Assembly: GCA_037127255.1 (NCBI GenBank)
Contig: JBANSL010000003.1
Location: 21,972,314 to 22,036,313 of the forward strand
Direction of reading: 5' to 3'
Source of the DNA: Persicaria tinctoria
Lineage: Eukaryota; Streptophyta; Magnoliopsida; Caryophyllales; Polygonaceae
Length of the DNA: 64,000 bases
Part shown: positions 11,653 to 21,149 of the stretch, piece by piece
How positions within the stretch are numbered: position 1 is the first letter of the stretch
How the letters are laid out: the number at the start of each line of letters is the position of its first letter
Notes under the pieces: generated by a model
What the model saw: only the letters and a program-made list of their open reading frames with translations
What the model was told of the DNA's origin: nothing
Databases searched by the model: none
Translations under genes and position numbers: made by a program

Positions 11653-11988
11653 TAGGGCTGTTATGTGAGCTGAACAGCTCGAGCTCGACTCGAGATCAGC
11701 TCGAAAAAGCTCGAGCTCGGCTCGTTCGAAACCCTTAAACAAGCCGAGCTTGAACAAGGATTTGAGCTCGAGACGAGCCCGAGCCGAGCCCGAGCTCGAG
11801 CCGAGCCGAGCTCAAAAGCTCGTGAGTTTGAAAAATATGTTCCTAGGGAGGCTAGGGCAAATAAGGCCCAATTTACCCCGGCCCAAATCTTGTCACTTTT
11901 AATATTTGTAAAACCTAGCCGCAGTCACCCTCGTTCCCATTTGTACTGATTTTTCTCTCTCTCTCTCTCTCTCTCCTACCGTTCTCTC

Positions 11989-12025
<37 letters not shown>

Positions 12026-12980
12026 TCTCTCTCTCTCGGAGTCTCATCGTCGTCGCCGATAGCCGACGTTCCTGTCCGTCTCTCCGGCTCTTCGTATATA
12101 CCTAACCCAAAGCAGCCTCTTCCATAGTTCCATGGGATTGTGTTTGTTTGTTTTCGCCTTCGTCTCTAACTTGTACTGAGATTTCAGCCTCTTCATATTT
12201 TCAACTTCGTTCAATTGAGGTCAAGGAACTGGTGGTTTGGTGTTTCTCCTTCCTCCAAAGGACTGTCAGCGGCGGACGGCTCGTTTCTAGCCCAAAGCGG
12301 TGGGTTCGGCCAGATCTGAATGAGGGGTTTTACTTTCATTTCGATTTTGTTAAACAGATTTGAAGATCCGTCGACTGGTGTCTGCGACTGGTGGTTGAAA
12401 TCTCTTTAGGGCTGCTCTCTAATTTTTATACTCTCCCTTTAAGATCTTTTAGTTTCTCTGTTTGATTTTTTATATGTTGGATTTTGGCTAAGCAGGGTGT
12501 ATTCAGTTTGTATGCTTTTTGCTTAGTCTGTATTCTTGCTGCTGCTTAGTTTGTAAAGTTCATTATTGAAGACAAATTTTGTATTCTTTGTTTTACTATT
12601 TACTCATTTTATATATATATATATACACACACACACAATATGTTTGGAGTATTTACTCCTAATATATGTGGATTGCAGAGTATAGTATATCGTATATATA
12701 CAGATACATCCGTTTCAAGGTATATATACAGATACACGACCTGAACAAACGAGCTTGAACGAGCCCAACTATCGAGCTTGAACGAGCTTAGGCTTGTTCG
12801 TTTGGCTTGACCGAGCCTATCAAAACGAGCTCGATCATGTGGTAGGGCTCGCGAGCCGAGCTTGAACACTCAAAAAAAGCTCGTATAAATTTTAGGCTCG
12901 AGCTCGGCTCGGCTCGTTTCCCTTTCGAGCCAAGCTTGAGCATGTCAAGCTCGGCTCGTTAGGCTCGAATAACACCCCTA
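11653..12980. mobile_element. Non-autonomous hAT-type DNA transposon
   Basis: Ends are TAGGGCTGTTAT and, read inward from the right, TAGGGGTGTTATTCGAGCC, imperfect terminal inverted repeats. An 8-bp target duplication GTAGCCGA lies at 11645-11652 and 12981-12988; 8 bp is the hAT hallmark. Both subterminal regions are packed with GAGCTCGAGC/GCTCGGCTCG words in opposite orientation. The middle holds a (CT)n leader and a short unremarkable open frame (12148-12363), with no transposase. Confidence 0.9.
11955..12036. repeat. (CT)n microsatellite
   Basis: Interrupted CT tract inside the hAT element, followed by GC-rich sequence. It resembles a plant 5' UTR and may mark the remains of the transposase gene's leader. 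Confidence 0.9.
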
Positions 12981-13780
12981 GTAGCCGACTTAGAGACGTA
13001 CCGACCGTGACTAACTTTCCAAACCTATAACCCTAGTTATGTTTTGTCTTATTTTTATGGAGATCTAAACTCCCCCGTTTCGTCTATAGATTGAAGCTTT
13101 TACTTGATAAAGCTGTGAGATTTCTATTCTTGTTCTATTCCTATTGATTCGTATTGATTCTTTTACAAATATTGTTGATTTCTTCTAGTCCGTACAACTA
13201 GTTGAGATTATCGCTAGGATTTTGTAGATTCCTCGTAGCGAACCTTAATCCATAGTAGCAATCATGCCTTTTTAGGACTCGTAGGACTAAACCGGTGTGT
13301 GGAGAATCAATTACATGTTGAATGCTGGCTCGTACCTTGGTGTTGCATGTATCCTGGTTAATCCTTAATCTCAATGCTACTATTAGGTTGAATCTTAACC
13401 GTGTTAGGATTATCTAATTAGTAAGGGTTACTAGGACTCGTAGGACTAGTAATTTACACAAGATCAGGACAGGAACAATAATAGGATGAAAAGAGAACTT
13501 GAAGAAGAATCAAGGATCAACTAGTCAAATTAAAGTGGATGTTTATAGATGAAACTCTAGTCTTAATTGTGATCTCCGTTATTTGTTCATAGTTTAGTTT
13601 ATTTTCTTTCTAATTTCACCACTCAAAAACCCCCCGTTTTGTCTTAATTGCTAAATAGACTGATCTTATGAATAACTTGATTCTCTGTGGGATCGACTCG
13701 TGCTTACCACGCTACATTAGTTAGTAAGTTCGAATTTATTTTGATACGGTTTAGGCGACTAAAAACCGTAAATCATGTTA

Positions 13781-14143
13781 CATTTGAGTTTTTTGGAAAA
13801 ACCTCCGGTGCTCCTTTTGGGTTTTGTGGAAAATCTCCGACGAAAAAGGGCGGAAGAAACCTTTCGTCCCCTCTTTTCGCCTTTCTCTGAGGTGACTTCT
13901 TGAGAATCGAGAAACCTTTATGGAGGAGAAGAAAAGGCGTCTTTTAACCGTCATCCTGTGGGGGGGAAGATGTCTTTTCAACGTCCCTTCGGGGGGCGCG
14001 TGAGGTGCCAACTTAGGCCTCCAAGGGGGCTTTTTGGCGCCAAATTTGTTTAGTCGTGATGTTGAAAAGGTAGTTTCCCCTTGCTGATTTTTCCTTTCGC
14101 TGCATCTTTTCCAGGAGATTTTCTTCTTGTTTTTAGAATTAAG
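13781..14143 (+). other. Probable leader of the antisense Tat gene
   Basis: No clear frame on the plus strand. Pyrimidine-rich leader-like sequence runs up to TTTCCAGGAG and the ATG at 14144. A long frame on the opposite strand here is basic and low in complexity, and I treat it as chance. Confidence 0.35.
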
Positions 14144-16588
14144 ATGTCGCAAGAGAGCGATAGCCAGAACCGTAGCGTGAGATATGAACACGAGGAGGTG
14201 AACCGGATCCCCGGGGGATGCCGACTCAGATTCTTCAGCGAGTCCAGCTCCTCTTCCATTAAGTAAAAATTCTCGCGAGGTAAAGAGAAAAAGGGCGAAC
14301 CCTGGGATTTGTTCTAGTGCGATGAAATGGACGATGGCAGGGACCGTTAAGTGCCTTTTAAAGAGGAGCAACCCTGAGTATTCCCATACCTCGAAGTCTA
14401 TAAATGATTTAGGAAAAGGCAAGTCATCTCGCATACCCAAGAGGTCTAAAAAACCTACCCGAGTGGTCCCAGGTGACTTCGCCCTGCCTTCTTATGATCG
14501 AACAGAGGTCGATAGTTGTAGCTTTTGTGAAAGTTATGCTTTCACGGCCCCCCTCCTCCCCCAACAATATTTTTGGATCGCGTAGCTCCTACCGTACAAG
14601 AGACGCTGGGTGAGGAGTCGATTCTAGATGTCAACAACCTGGAAGAGGTTGCGAAGCTTTACCCGTGGCCGGTTGGGGTGGATATAGGTCTGGCCGTTGG
14701 TGATGGGGGATGCTTGAATGAATATAAGGACCATGTTGTCGTTCATCCGGGCAGCTTCCTCCAAGGGTTCCGCCTCCCTCTCCCCCCGCAAGTATGTCGT
14801 GCCCAGCTTGCTTTTAACGTATGGATGTATTTGGCGGTATACATCATGCGTTGCGCCACCATTCAGCAAACGCCATCGTTAGACCATCTTTTCTCTGTTC
14901 TTTCCTTGAGGTACAGTGAAGGACTGGTGTCCGCCTCTCTGGCTAGAAAGATTGTTGAGAGGCTGTCTAGTAGCCCGGGATGGAGGAAGAAGTGGTTCCT
15001 CGTTCGCGATCCAACCAAGACTATCTTGAACTTTGTGATCAAACCCGGCAAGTATGTCGTGCCTGGCGACAAGCATGATGCAGCGGATAGGTGGAAAGCT
15101 GTGTTCGAGAGAGGGGTTGCGTCTGTACGGGGTTATAGGAAGGTTGTGACCCCGGTTCGCCTGGAAATGGCCAGACTTAGCCTCCCGCATCAGCCGAGTC
15201 GATGTCTTCGAATTTTTATTTTAAATCCTTTGGTGTTTTGGCCGTGATTTTCTTTCGTTCTGATTTGTGCTAATTTTTCTCGCAGATATGATAGTTGACA
15301 AATCGAAGGTTTCCGCGATTGCGAAGAAAAAGAGCTCTGCATGAGGTGGGTCTAGCCCTGCCCTTACTGTTACTCCGCGGTCGGGTGGTGGTCGGCAGAA
15401 CGTCCCGCGCGGGCCTCCCCGCGCGAATAGGAGTTTGAAAGGGAAAAAGTCGGTTGACGACCGGGAGAGTGTATCGTTAGACAACCAGCCATTGGCTCGT
15501 CGCGGGCAGAAGCGACCAAGGGAAGAGAAAAGAGGCACCATGCTCTTAAGCTCCAAGCCGATTACATAGGCGGGGATTTCTATGGCAACTTACCAGTTGC
15601 CTGGATTCGACCCCATTGGTATCAAGGAACTGAAGATCCCCAAGAAGAGTTGTCCAGCTGAGAGGGATTATCTCCATCATTTGACGGATGAAGAGTTAGT
15701 GGAGAATGGATGGAAAAGCAGAGGCTGGGTAACCTCCTTCGCGATTCATGTTTCTATTTTTTCCTTTTTTCCCTGTTTTACTTATGCGTTGATTATTCTT
15801 CCTGTGTTTCCGTAAGATAATCTGCAATGGTCTGAAATGGTTGGACGTTTGAGAAACTATGACGATAAGGTAAGGGAGTTGAGGTCGATCATGGCCGCTC
15901 TAAGGCGAAGGTGGAGAAGTTGAAAGATGCGGAGCTCTGAGAGGTAACTGTTGTAAGTCTCAATGATGCTTTGACGAAGTCCCGGAAGGATGTGGAAGTG
16001 GCGAGGAGTGAGCTAGACCTGTCACAAGTCGAACTCGCGAAAGCTCAAGAGTCTGGGGCCCGACATGAATCGGAGGCCATGTGCTTGAGGGGTCAGCTCC
16101 AGGATCTTGGGTGTGAGTTATGGGCAGTTCGTGAGGAGCTCGCTGATGTGAAGAGTCGGTTGGAGCGCTTTACCTCTGGGGAAGATGCTGCTCTCTCCCG
16201 GAAAACGCTTCGCGAGTTCATGCTCAGTGACGTCGGCCATGAGTGTCTAACTGAATTCTTGGGAGGAGCCGGTCGGGGTTGTCTCGATCACTATCTTGAG
16301 ACGGACGGGGAGGATGTCCTTTACGACAGGGTTACTGACGCGTTCATGGAAGGGGTTGCAGGTGGGATCTCTCAAAGTGTCAACCGCTTTGCTCATCTCG
16401 GCGATGAGGTTAGGATGTTTCCTCCTAGTTATGAGGATGAGGATATGAAGCTGAAGGATCCCCAACGCGAGCTGCCTATCCCCCTCGATGCTCCAATCGA
16501 CAATGCTTCCATCATCGACCCTCCCCCTGAAGGTGGGGAAACCCCTGAGCCCGCTCGTGAAGATGACAACCCTCTTACCGACGTCTGA
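14144..16588 (+). pseudogene. Antisense additional gene of the Tat element: PF04195-like domain plus coiled coil
   Basis: Successive open stretches on the strand opposite to pol form one decayed gene. They are an N-terminal Ser/Glu-rich part (ATG 14144, stop 14264), a basic linker (14322-14580), a 224-codon frame (14573-15247), a basic segment after a CGCAG acceptor at about 15291, another at 15582, and a 205-codon coiled-coil frame (15971-16588). The 14.6-15.2 kb frame has the look of the 'putative gypsy type transposon' domain: HPGSFLQGFRLPLPPQVC, RAQLAFNVWMYL and GWRKKWFLVRD. Some gaps are probably introns, others true breaks. The coiled-coil frame ends in an acidic Pro-rich tail. The function of such proteins is unknown; comparable antisense genes occur in Grande-like elements. 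Confidence 0.6.
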
Positions 16589-17075
16589 CTTACCGCCTCT
16601 TTGGTCTTGACGAAGTTTTTGTGTATGGATGTTTGAAAAACATTTCAATCCATGACAAGAGTTTCACACTCCGTTGTGGTTTACTCGTTCGTATTTTGGG
16701 ATGGTGAACATTTCAACCCATGACAAGTGATGCCTTGTTGTGGTGTTTTGTGAATACTCTTATCTTTGAATCCACCGTATTTTCATTTATGCCTTTTGCA
16801 TGTTTTTCTTAATGGTCTGTCCCGCCGACTTTACTTATGTTTTCTCATGGTTTAAATCTTCACCTATTCACCTTGTCCACTGCTTTTATTTGCAAGGTAA
16901 ATTCGCGACACCCTTACCCATCTCCTGTCATTGATCGTTTTATGGAATAAACTGTGAAATGATAAAAAGTAGGGTTCACGTATTTATTAGATGTTATGCA
17001 AAGCGATAGGCAGAACTAAGAACTTATTAGCGATGAAATAAAAAAGGAAATAACTAAGAACTAAGAATTTTCTCT

Positions 17076-17513
17076 TTATATATATATATATATTTCTTCG
17101 TAGTATAAGTAGTCAGGCAAAACATCTCTGTTCTCGTCGGGGCCTGGTTGCTCTATTGCCACTTCAAAGTGGGATTCTCCTTGGTATTCAAAGGTGAGGT
17201 GGCTGCCTATCCTAAGGTTCGAAATGTTGGTGAAAGATCTCCACCCTTCCGATAGGGAGAACCAATCTCCCTCGTCTTGTTCGACTAGGATTAAGAATTC
17301 TTGGTTCGACGGGGAACATAGATAGATATGATCTATTATTTCCTCCCTGAATTCTACAAATATATACGGTAAAGAGAGCCTGTGTAGGTGGCTTTCCCTA
17401 AGGATTATTCTGGAAAATTTAGGATTTGGAAAAAGCATAGTGTTTGTGACGAAAGTTGGTGGCGGGGTTTCTGGTGGAGAGAGTTCTCCTGAAACCATGT
17501 CAAAACTTGGCAT
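17076..17513 (-). CDS. B3-domain protein, REM-like, intronless copy (B3-a)
   Basis: A 145-codon single-exon frame on the same strand as the Tat pol. Residues about 31-125 follow the plant B3 DNA-binding fold: FSRIILRESHLHRLSLP at the first strand, then IYLCSPSNQEFLILV, WFSLSEGWRSF and LRIGSHLTFEYQGESHFEVAI. In REM-type B3 proteins the fold binds DNA in the nucleus. The whole protein is one domain plus a short N-terminal arm, far shorter than typical host REM proteins. At the point (HRL/SLP) where the antisense copies have an intron, this copy has none. It is open with no stop; the extreme C-terminus runs into an AT microsatellite and encodes IYIYI, likely not original. It could be a captured host gene or an element gene. 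Confidence 0.68.
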   Translation of the reverse strand: MPSFDMVSGELSPPETPPPTFVTNTMLFPNPKFSRIILRESHLHRLSLPYIFVEFREEIIDHIYLCSPSNQEFLILVEQDEGDWFSLSEGWRSFTNISNLRIGSHLTFEYQGESHFEVAIEQPGPDENRDVLPDYLYYEEIYIYI

Positions 17514-17921
17514 AGTTTTTTAGGTAATTCAATTTGTACCTCTGATGTTTTCATTTATACCAGTTCTATGCGTAGTGGATATGGATGTTGTTCTGCGGGG
17601 TTATATCTGAATTACTATGAAGCAAGGAGGTGCGTGTTGTCCGCTTGTTTTTCGTGTAGCTCGGTGAATGATTTTTTTTTGTAATTTTCTTCACCGCCTG
17701 GATTGAACTTGTTCTTATCAGATGCTCTTTGTTGTGTTATCTGATATTTGTTGCCCTCGTGGTGGAACTGGGTGGCATGCATTTTCTTTGTTGTGTTATG
17801 TGATACTCATTGCCCTCGTGGTTGAGCTAGGTGGTGGGTGGTTTATTTTGAAGTTTTTCTTTGTAGAGGTTAGTATAAGAAGGTAAGAAACCCAAGGCTT
17901 TATTGCAATTTGCTTACGACA

Positions 17922-18365
17922 ATGATGCCTACGACACCAGTTGACATTCCAGGTGTATTTCTACCTCGCGTGAGGGGTTTTACCCCGAATATTGTCGTTG
18001 AGGGGCATTTATATAGGCTGGTAAGCTATATTTTTGCGATTGGCTTTTTGATAAGTAAAACGCTTCTGATGTGTTTGTTTTTGTTGTAGCCTTTACCATC
18101 CATATATCGGGATTATGGTTATGGTTCCCTTGGATTCGTCCATTTATGGACGCGGGCGGACGAGGAATTTGTGGTGAGGGTGGAAGCCTTAGGGTCCAAC
18201 AACTGCTGGTTTACCAATGGGTGGCCCGACTTCGTTGTGTCGAATGAACTTCGAATTGGAACACGCTTGATCTTTGAGTATGAAGGACACTCTTGCTTTG
18301 ATGTTGTTGCCGTGGACCATGGTCCTGACCAAAATGGTGATGTAGATTTCTTAGTTCGGTGGTGA
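17922..18365 (+). CDS. B3-domain protein with one intron, antisense copy (B3-b)
   Basis: Exon 1 is 17922-18020 (33 codons), the intron is 18021-18089 (69 bp, GTAAGC to TTGTAG) and exon 2 is 18090-18365, giving 124 residues with no stop. The spliced product is a single B3 fold: FLPRVRGFTPNIVVEG, then LPSIYRDYG, FVHLWTRADEEFVV, WFTNGWPDFV and LRIGTRLIFEYEGHSCFDVV. The phase-0 intron falls after the Arg-Leu pair, exactly as in B3-d and at the equivalent place in B3-e. Start choice: tandem ATGATG at 17922, with the second equally possible. It is the best-preserved member of the cluster, and a nuclear DNA-binding role is inferred from the family only. Confidence 0.72.
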
Positions 18366-18517
18366 ACGTTCCGTTTTTATTATGTTTACTGTGGTTATAT
18401 ATCGTTTAGCCGTCGTTGGATGGTTGTGTTTGGTGTATAATAATGAACTGATAAGTTATCTTGGTGTTGCTCGTTTAAGCTTATCGTAAAGAGCGAACGA
18501 TCCGATAAATTAAATAA

Positions 18518-18970
18518 TCGCCAGCATGATATTTGCGAATGGAGAAACTTGAATCTCCAGCGTCCTTGGATGTTGGGGCGGAATGGATCAATAAATCTCC
18601 AACGCAATATTTGCGAATGGATAAACTTCCATCTCCAGCGTCTTCATATGCTGGGGAGGAAAAAATCAAGAAATCTCCAGTGTGACATTCGTGAATGGAG
18701 AAACTTCAATCTCCAGCGTCCTTAGACGTTGGGGAGAAAAAATCAAGAAATCTCCAGCGCGACATTCGCGAATGGAGAAACGTCTATCTCTAGCGTCCTT
18801 AGACGTTGGGGAGAAAAAAATCAAGAAATCTCCAACGCGACATTCGTGAATGGAGAAACTTCGATCTACAGTGTCCTTAGACGCTGGGGAGAAAAAGTCA
18901 AGAAATATCCAGCGCGATATTCGCAAATGGAGAAACTTCAATCTCCAGCGTCCTTAGACGCTGAGATTTT
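18518..18970. repeat. 77-78-bp tandem array, six units
   Basis: Units start near 18518, 18596, 18674, 18751, 18829 and 18906. Each holds a hairpin of the type CCAGCGTC, loop CTTA, GACGCTGG (perfect at about 18945-18965, with one or two changes elsewhere), and a weaker GGAGA...TCTCC pair. It lies between B3-b and B3-c. Open frames across it are repeat artefacts. Confidence 0.88.
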
Positions 18971-19089
18971 TCTTCGAATCGTTAGACAAAGATCGATGAC
19001 AATTCGAATCTAAAGAAGCGAGTTTTTATTGATAGGCCGAGCTTTTAAATTTTTTGAAATGGAACAACCTTGCTTACCGTTCTTGGGAT

Positions 19090-19596
19090 CTAGTGGAAAC
19101 CATTTGTCATCGGACCGTCGTAGTCGCTATCGTAGAGTTCGTCCTCTATGTGGCGGCCTTGTTTTTCGAAAAAATGGACTTCAAACCTTGCTTCTTCCAG
19201 GTAGGTGAACATTATTGATGTTTCCAATTGTAGTCCGTGTGACTCGACAAAATCCCTCCATCCACGTGCCACCCAGGGAGCTCCGTAACTGCCTTCAACG
19301 ATGTGGACATGGAAATCTTTAACGATGCGAGTGGATAAAAAGATCTGTTCGGTAACATGGGGTTGCAAATGTCGACCGAAATCGTAACGCAACATCATGC
19401 GTATGTATTGCTCATCCCCTACTAAATAAATATCGAAAATAAAGTGATTGGTTGGGTTCTGACCGCTGATGTTTGCCGCCATATTTGTATTATTTGGAAG
19501 GACCACTAACGAGAAGGTTGTGCCTTTTATGTTGTAAGGAAGAAGAGCTTTTATAGTGGTTTCGACTGATTTCAAAAATGTTTTTGTTTTAAACAA
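19090..19596 (-). CDS. B3-domain protein, intronless divergent copy (B3-c)
   Basis: A 168-codon single-exon frame on the Tat pol strand. The C-terminal two thirds fit a B3 fold: FIFDIYLVGDEQYIRMMLRY, then VTEQIFLSTRIVKDFHVHI, WVARGWRDFVESHGLQL and IMFTYLEEARFEVHFFE, ending in an acidic tail. The GW-x-x-F-V core and the F-x-V strand are kept. The equivalent of the intron site in B3-b lies inside this exon with no intron. The first 45 residues do not resemble the others, so the true start may be the Met near residue 38. Open and apparently intact. Confidence 0.62.
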   Translation of the reverse strand: MFKTKTFLKSVETTIKALLPYNIKGTTFSLVVLPNNTNMAANISGQNPTNHFIFDIYLVGDEQYIRMMLRYDFGRHLQPHVTEQIFLSTRIVKDFHVHIVEGSYGAPWVARGWRDFVESHGLQLETSIMFTYLEEARFEVHFFEKQGRHIEDELYDSDYDGPMTNGFH

Positions 19597-19847
19597 CTAT
19601 TTTATGATTTGAAATGCGTCAATGTACTTGGTCGGGTTCTGAAGGGATTCTCTGTCACGTGTAGCACATGCAGATTATCTCGGGAAATCCTTCTATCAGA
19701 TTCTTTGTCTATTTTCAACGTATGCAATAAATGCTTTAGAAGACTTTGAAAGCATGTTCCAGCTTCTTCTGGGTATAAGAGGGCGTGATGTTCGTGAAGT
19801 TTGCAGTTGTGGGCTTGCTTTGTTAAGTATTATTGTTTTGCAAGGGG

Positions 19848-20236
19848 ATGGCGTCTGCTAACCCTGAGACGTGAGATTTTTATCGTTGTGTTGATGTAGA
19901 GGGGAGAATGCATCGTCTTGTAAGTTTTATTCGTTGGTCATATTTTTATATTTCTTGAATTGTTTGCGAAGTAACGCTCTTTTTTGCTTGTAGCCCATTC
20001 CCGATGCTTTTGAAAAGATGTATGGTCATGTTGTATCCGACCATGTTTGTTTAGTTTCCACAAATGGTGAAAACTTTCGTGTCGACATCTCGAAGGATTG
20101 CTCGAATCGTTGGTGGTTATCTGGTGGTTGGAATAGATTTGCGAGCATTAACTGCGTTAAGGTTGGATCATCGATGGTGCTCTTTCAATTTGTAGGAGGG
20201 CATCATTTCAAGATCCTTGTTCTTGAAGATGAGTAG
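19848..20236 (+). pseudogene. B3-domain gene with intron and one nonsense codon, antisense copy (B3-d)
   Basis: Exon 1 is 19848-19919 (24 codons), the intron 19920-19993 (74 bp, GTAAGT to TTGTAG) and exon 2 19994-20236. A TGA at 19872-19874 interrupts exon 1 just before DFYRCVDVEGRMHRL. Exon 2 gives PIPDAFEKMYGHV, DHVCLVSTNGENFRVDI, WWLSGGWNRFASINCVKVG and VLFQFVGGHHFKILVL, a clear B3 fold. The intron follows Arg-Leu in phase 0, as in B3-b. Exon 2 alone is open, and an ATG inside it could start a shorter product. Confidence 0.66.
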
Positions 20237-20654
20237 GGCTCGGTTGTTTTGAAATAGGGGTGTAACCAGACGTTTGCTCTTCTGTTGCTTTTTATCTTAA
20301 CTATGCCCGTTGTTATGTGTAATCGCGAATATGTATGCAATATTATCTTAATGAATTAAAAGATATGGTCTGGGCTCTTGTGTTTTGTCTTTTTTCAACT
20401 CCGATGTGATCTCTCTTTAGCGTGACACTGGCGCTTCTAGGTAGCAGATATGCGCTCTGTAATTTTGCCACTTGCTTGGCATGCAGTTGGTTCTGAAAAT
20501 ATTGTTTTCGATGGATGTGAATTATTTTTCGGTGATGAGACAACGCTGCCCTATTTGCTTTATTTGCTGATAAATAGCAGATGTTTGGATAAAACCTGTG
20601 GCAGTCGTCCTTGTGGCTTGTTTTAGCTGTTGTTGTTTTTTGTAGCGAGAAATC

Positions 20655-21012
20655 ATGACATCCCCTCATCCTCGTCGACGTGACTTTTTCCGTTCTATTG
20701 ATTCTGAGGAGAAGATGGAGTATTTGGTAGCTTTCTTTATCCCCTTTTTTGAGATATTTGTGTTTTTTGGTCGATATTTGACCTTTTCGCTTCCAACTTT
20801 TTCCTGAATCGTTTGGAGCTCAGTACGCTCACGAGGGATTATCTCACGTTTGTTTGGTTTCTCCTACTGGGAGAGAGTTTCGAGTAAGGGTGTTCCGAGA
20901 CAGCCAGGACCATTATATCCTTACTGAAGGTTGACGTGCTTTGGCCTTGGATAGTGGTTGCGTGTTGGCGGTTCCGTTGTTATTTTTAAGTACGAAGGGG
21001 TAGTCGTTTCAC
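20655..21012 (+). pseudogene. B3-domain gene, decayed antisense copy (B3-e)
   Basis: Exon 1 is 20655-20726, 24 codons like B3-d, with DFFRSIDSEEKMEYL before a GTAG donor at 20727. The exon 2 sense resumes near 20798 with FPESFGAQYAHEG, then SHVCLVSPTGREFRVRVF, but no AG acceptor is visible there. A TGA at 20932-20934 stands where the other copies have the Trp of the conserved Gly-Trp. Downstream sequence still resembles the last B3 strands. It is a dead paralogue of B3-d. Confidence 0.6.
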
Positions 21013-21149
21013 TATAATCATATTAGAGGCGAATGAGTGAACTCGGAAAGACTTGTAGTTAAATTTGTGTTTATCCCTTTGTTTGTGACCTTTGATGTTA
21101 ACTGTTCTTTTGTTCATCGCATACCCTTACTGGAGTTTTCTGGTAGAGA

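Larger units (their letters stand above)
4652..13775 (+). mobile_element. LTR retrotransposon F, gag-only non-autonomous type, plus strand
   Basis: The last 211 bp of the 5' LTR (4652-4862) match the end of the 3' LTR (13565-13775). A tRNA-Asp-type primer site follows at 4866 and a purine tract precedes the 3' LTR at about 11212. The internal part holds only a broken gag-like frame, with no protease, RT or integrase, so this is a TR-GAG or LARD-like element. It has been hit three times: CACTA in the 5' LTR, a solo LTR in the coding frame, and a hAT element in the 3' LTR. The 5' LTR start is off-window or beyond the CACTA, so F's own target duplication cannot be tested. Confidence 0.8.
11224..13775 (+). 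repeat. 3' LTR of F, carrying a hAT insertion
   Basis: It starts TGATAGTGCATA after a purine tract and ends AAACCGTAAATCA. Without the hAT element and its duplicated 8 bp the LTR is about 1.2 kb. Its last 211 bp match the retained end of the 5' LTR. Confidence 0.85.

Noticed and set aside
12148..12363. Short frame in the hAT element
   Set aside because: No transposase motif (no hAT dimerisation domain or DDE context), and the length is within chance expectation.
13776..13780. TGTTA as F's target duplication
   Set aside because: The left copy would be outside the window beyond the CACTA element, so it cannot be verified.
13778..14440. A 220-codon minus-strand frame overlapping the start of the antisense Tat gene
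   Set aside because: Basic, low-complexity product with no recognisable domain, lying opposite a better-supported gene.
18518..18970. Possible CRISPR-like array
   Set aside because: Units are contiguous 77-bp repeats without unique spacers, in a plant genome context.
17076..21012. B3 cluster as an ordinary host gene cluster
   Set aside because: Not excluded, but flanking by Tat integrase and an antisense Tat-type gene, alternating strands, and the strand-dependent intron fit an element-borne origin better.
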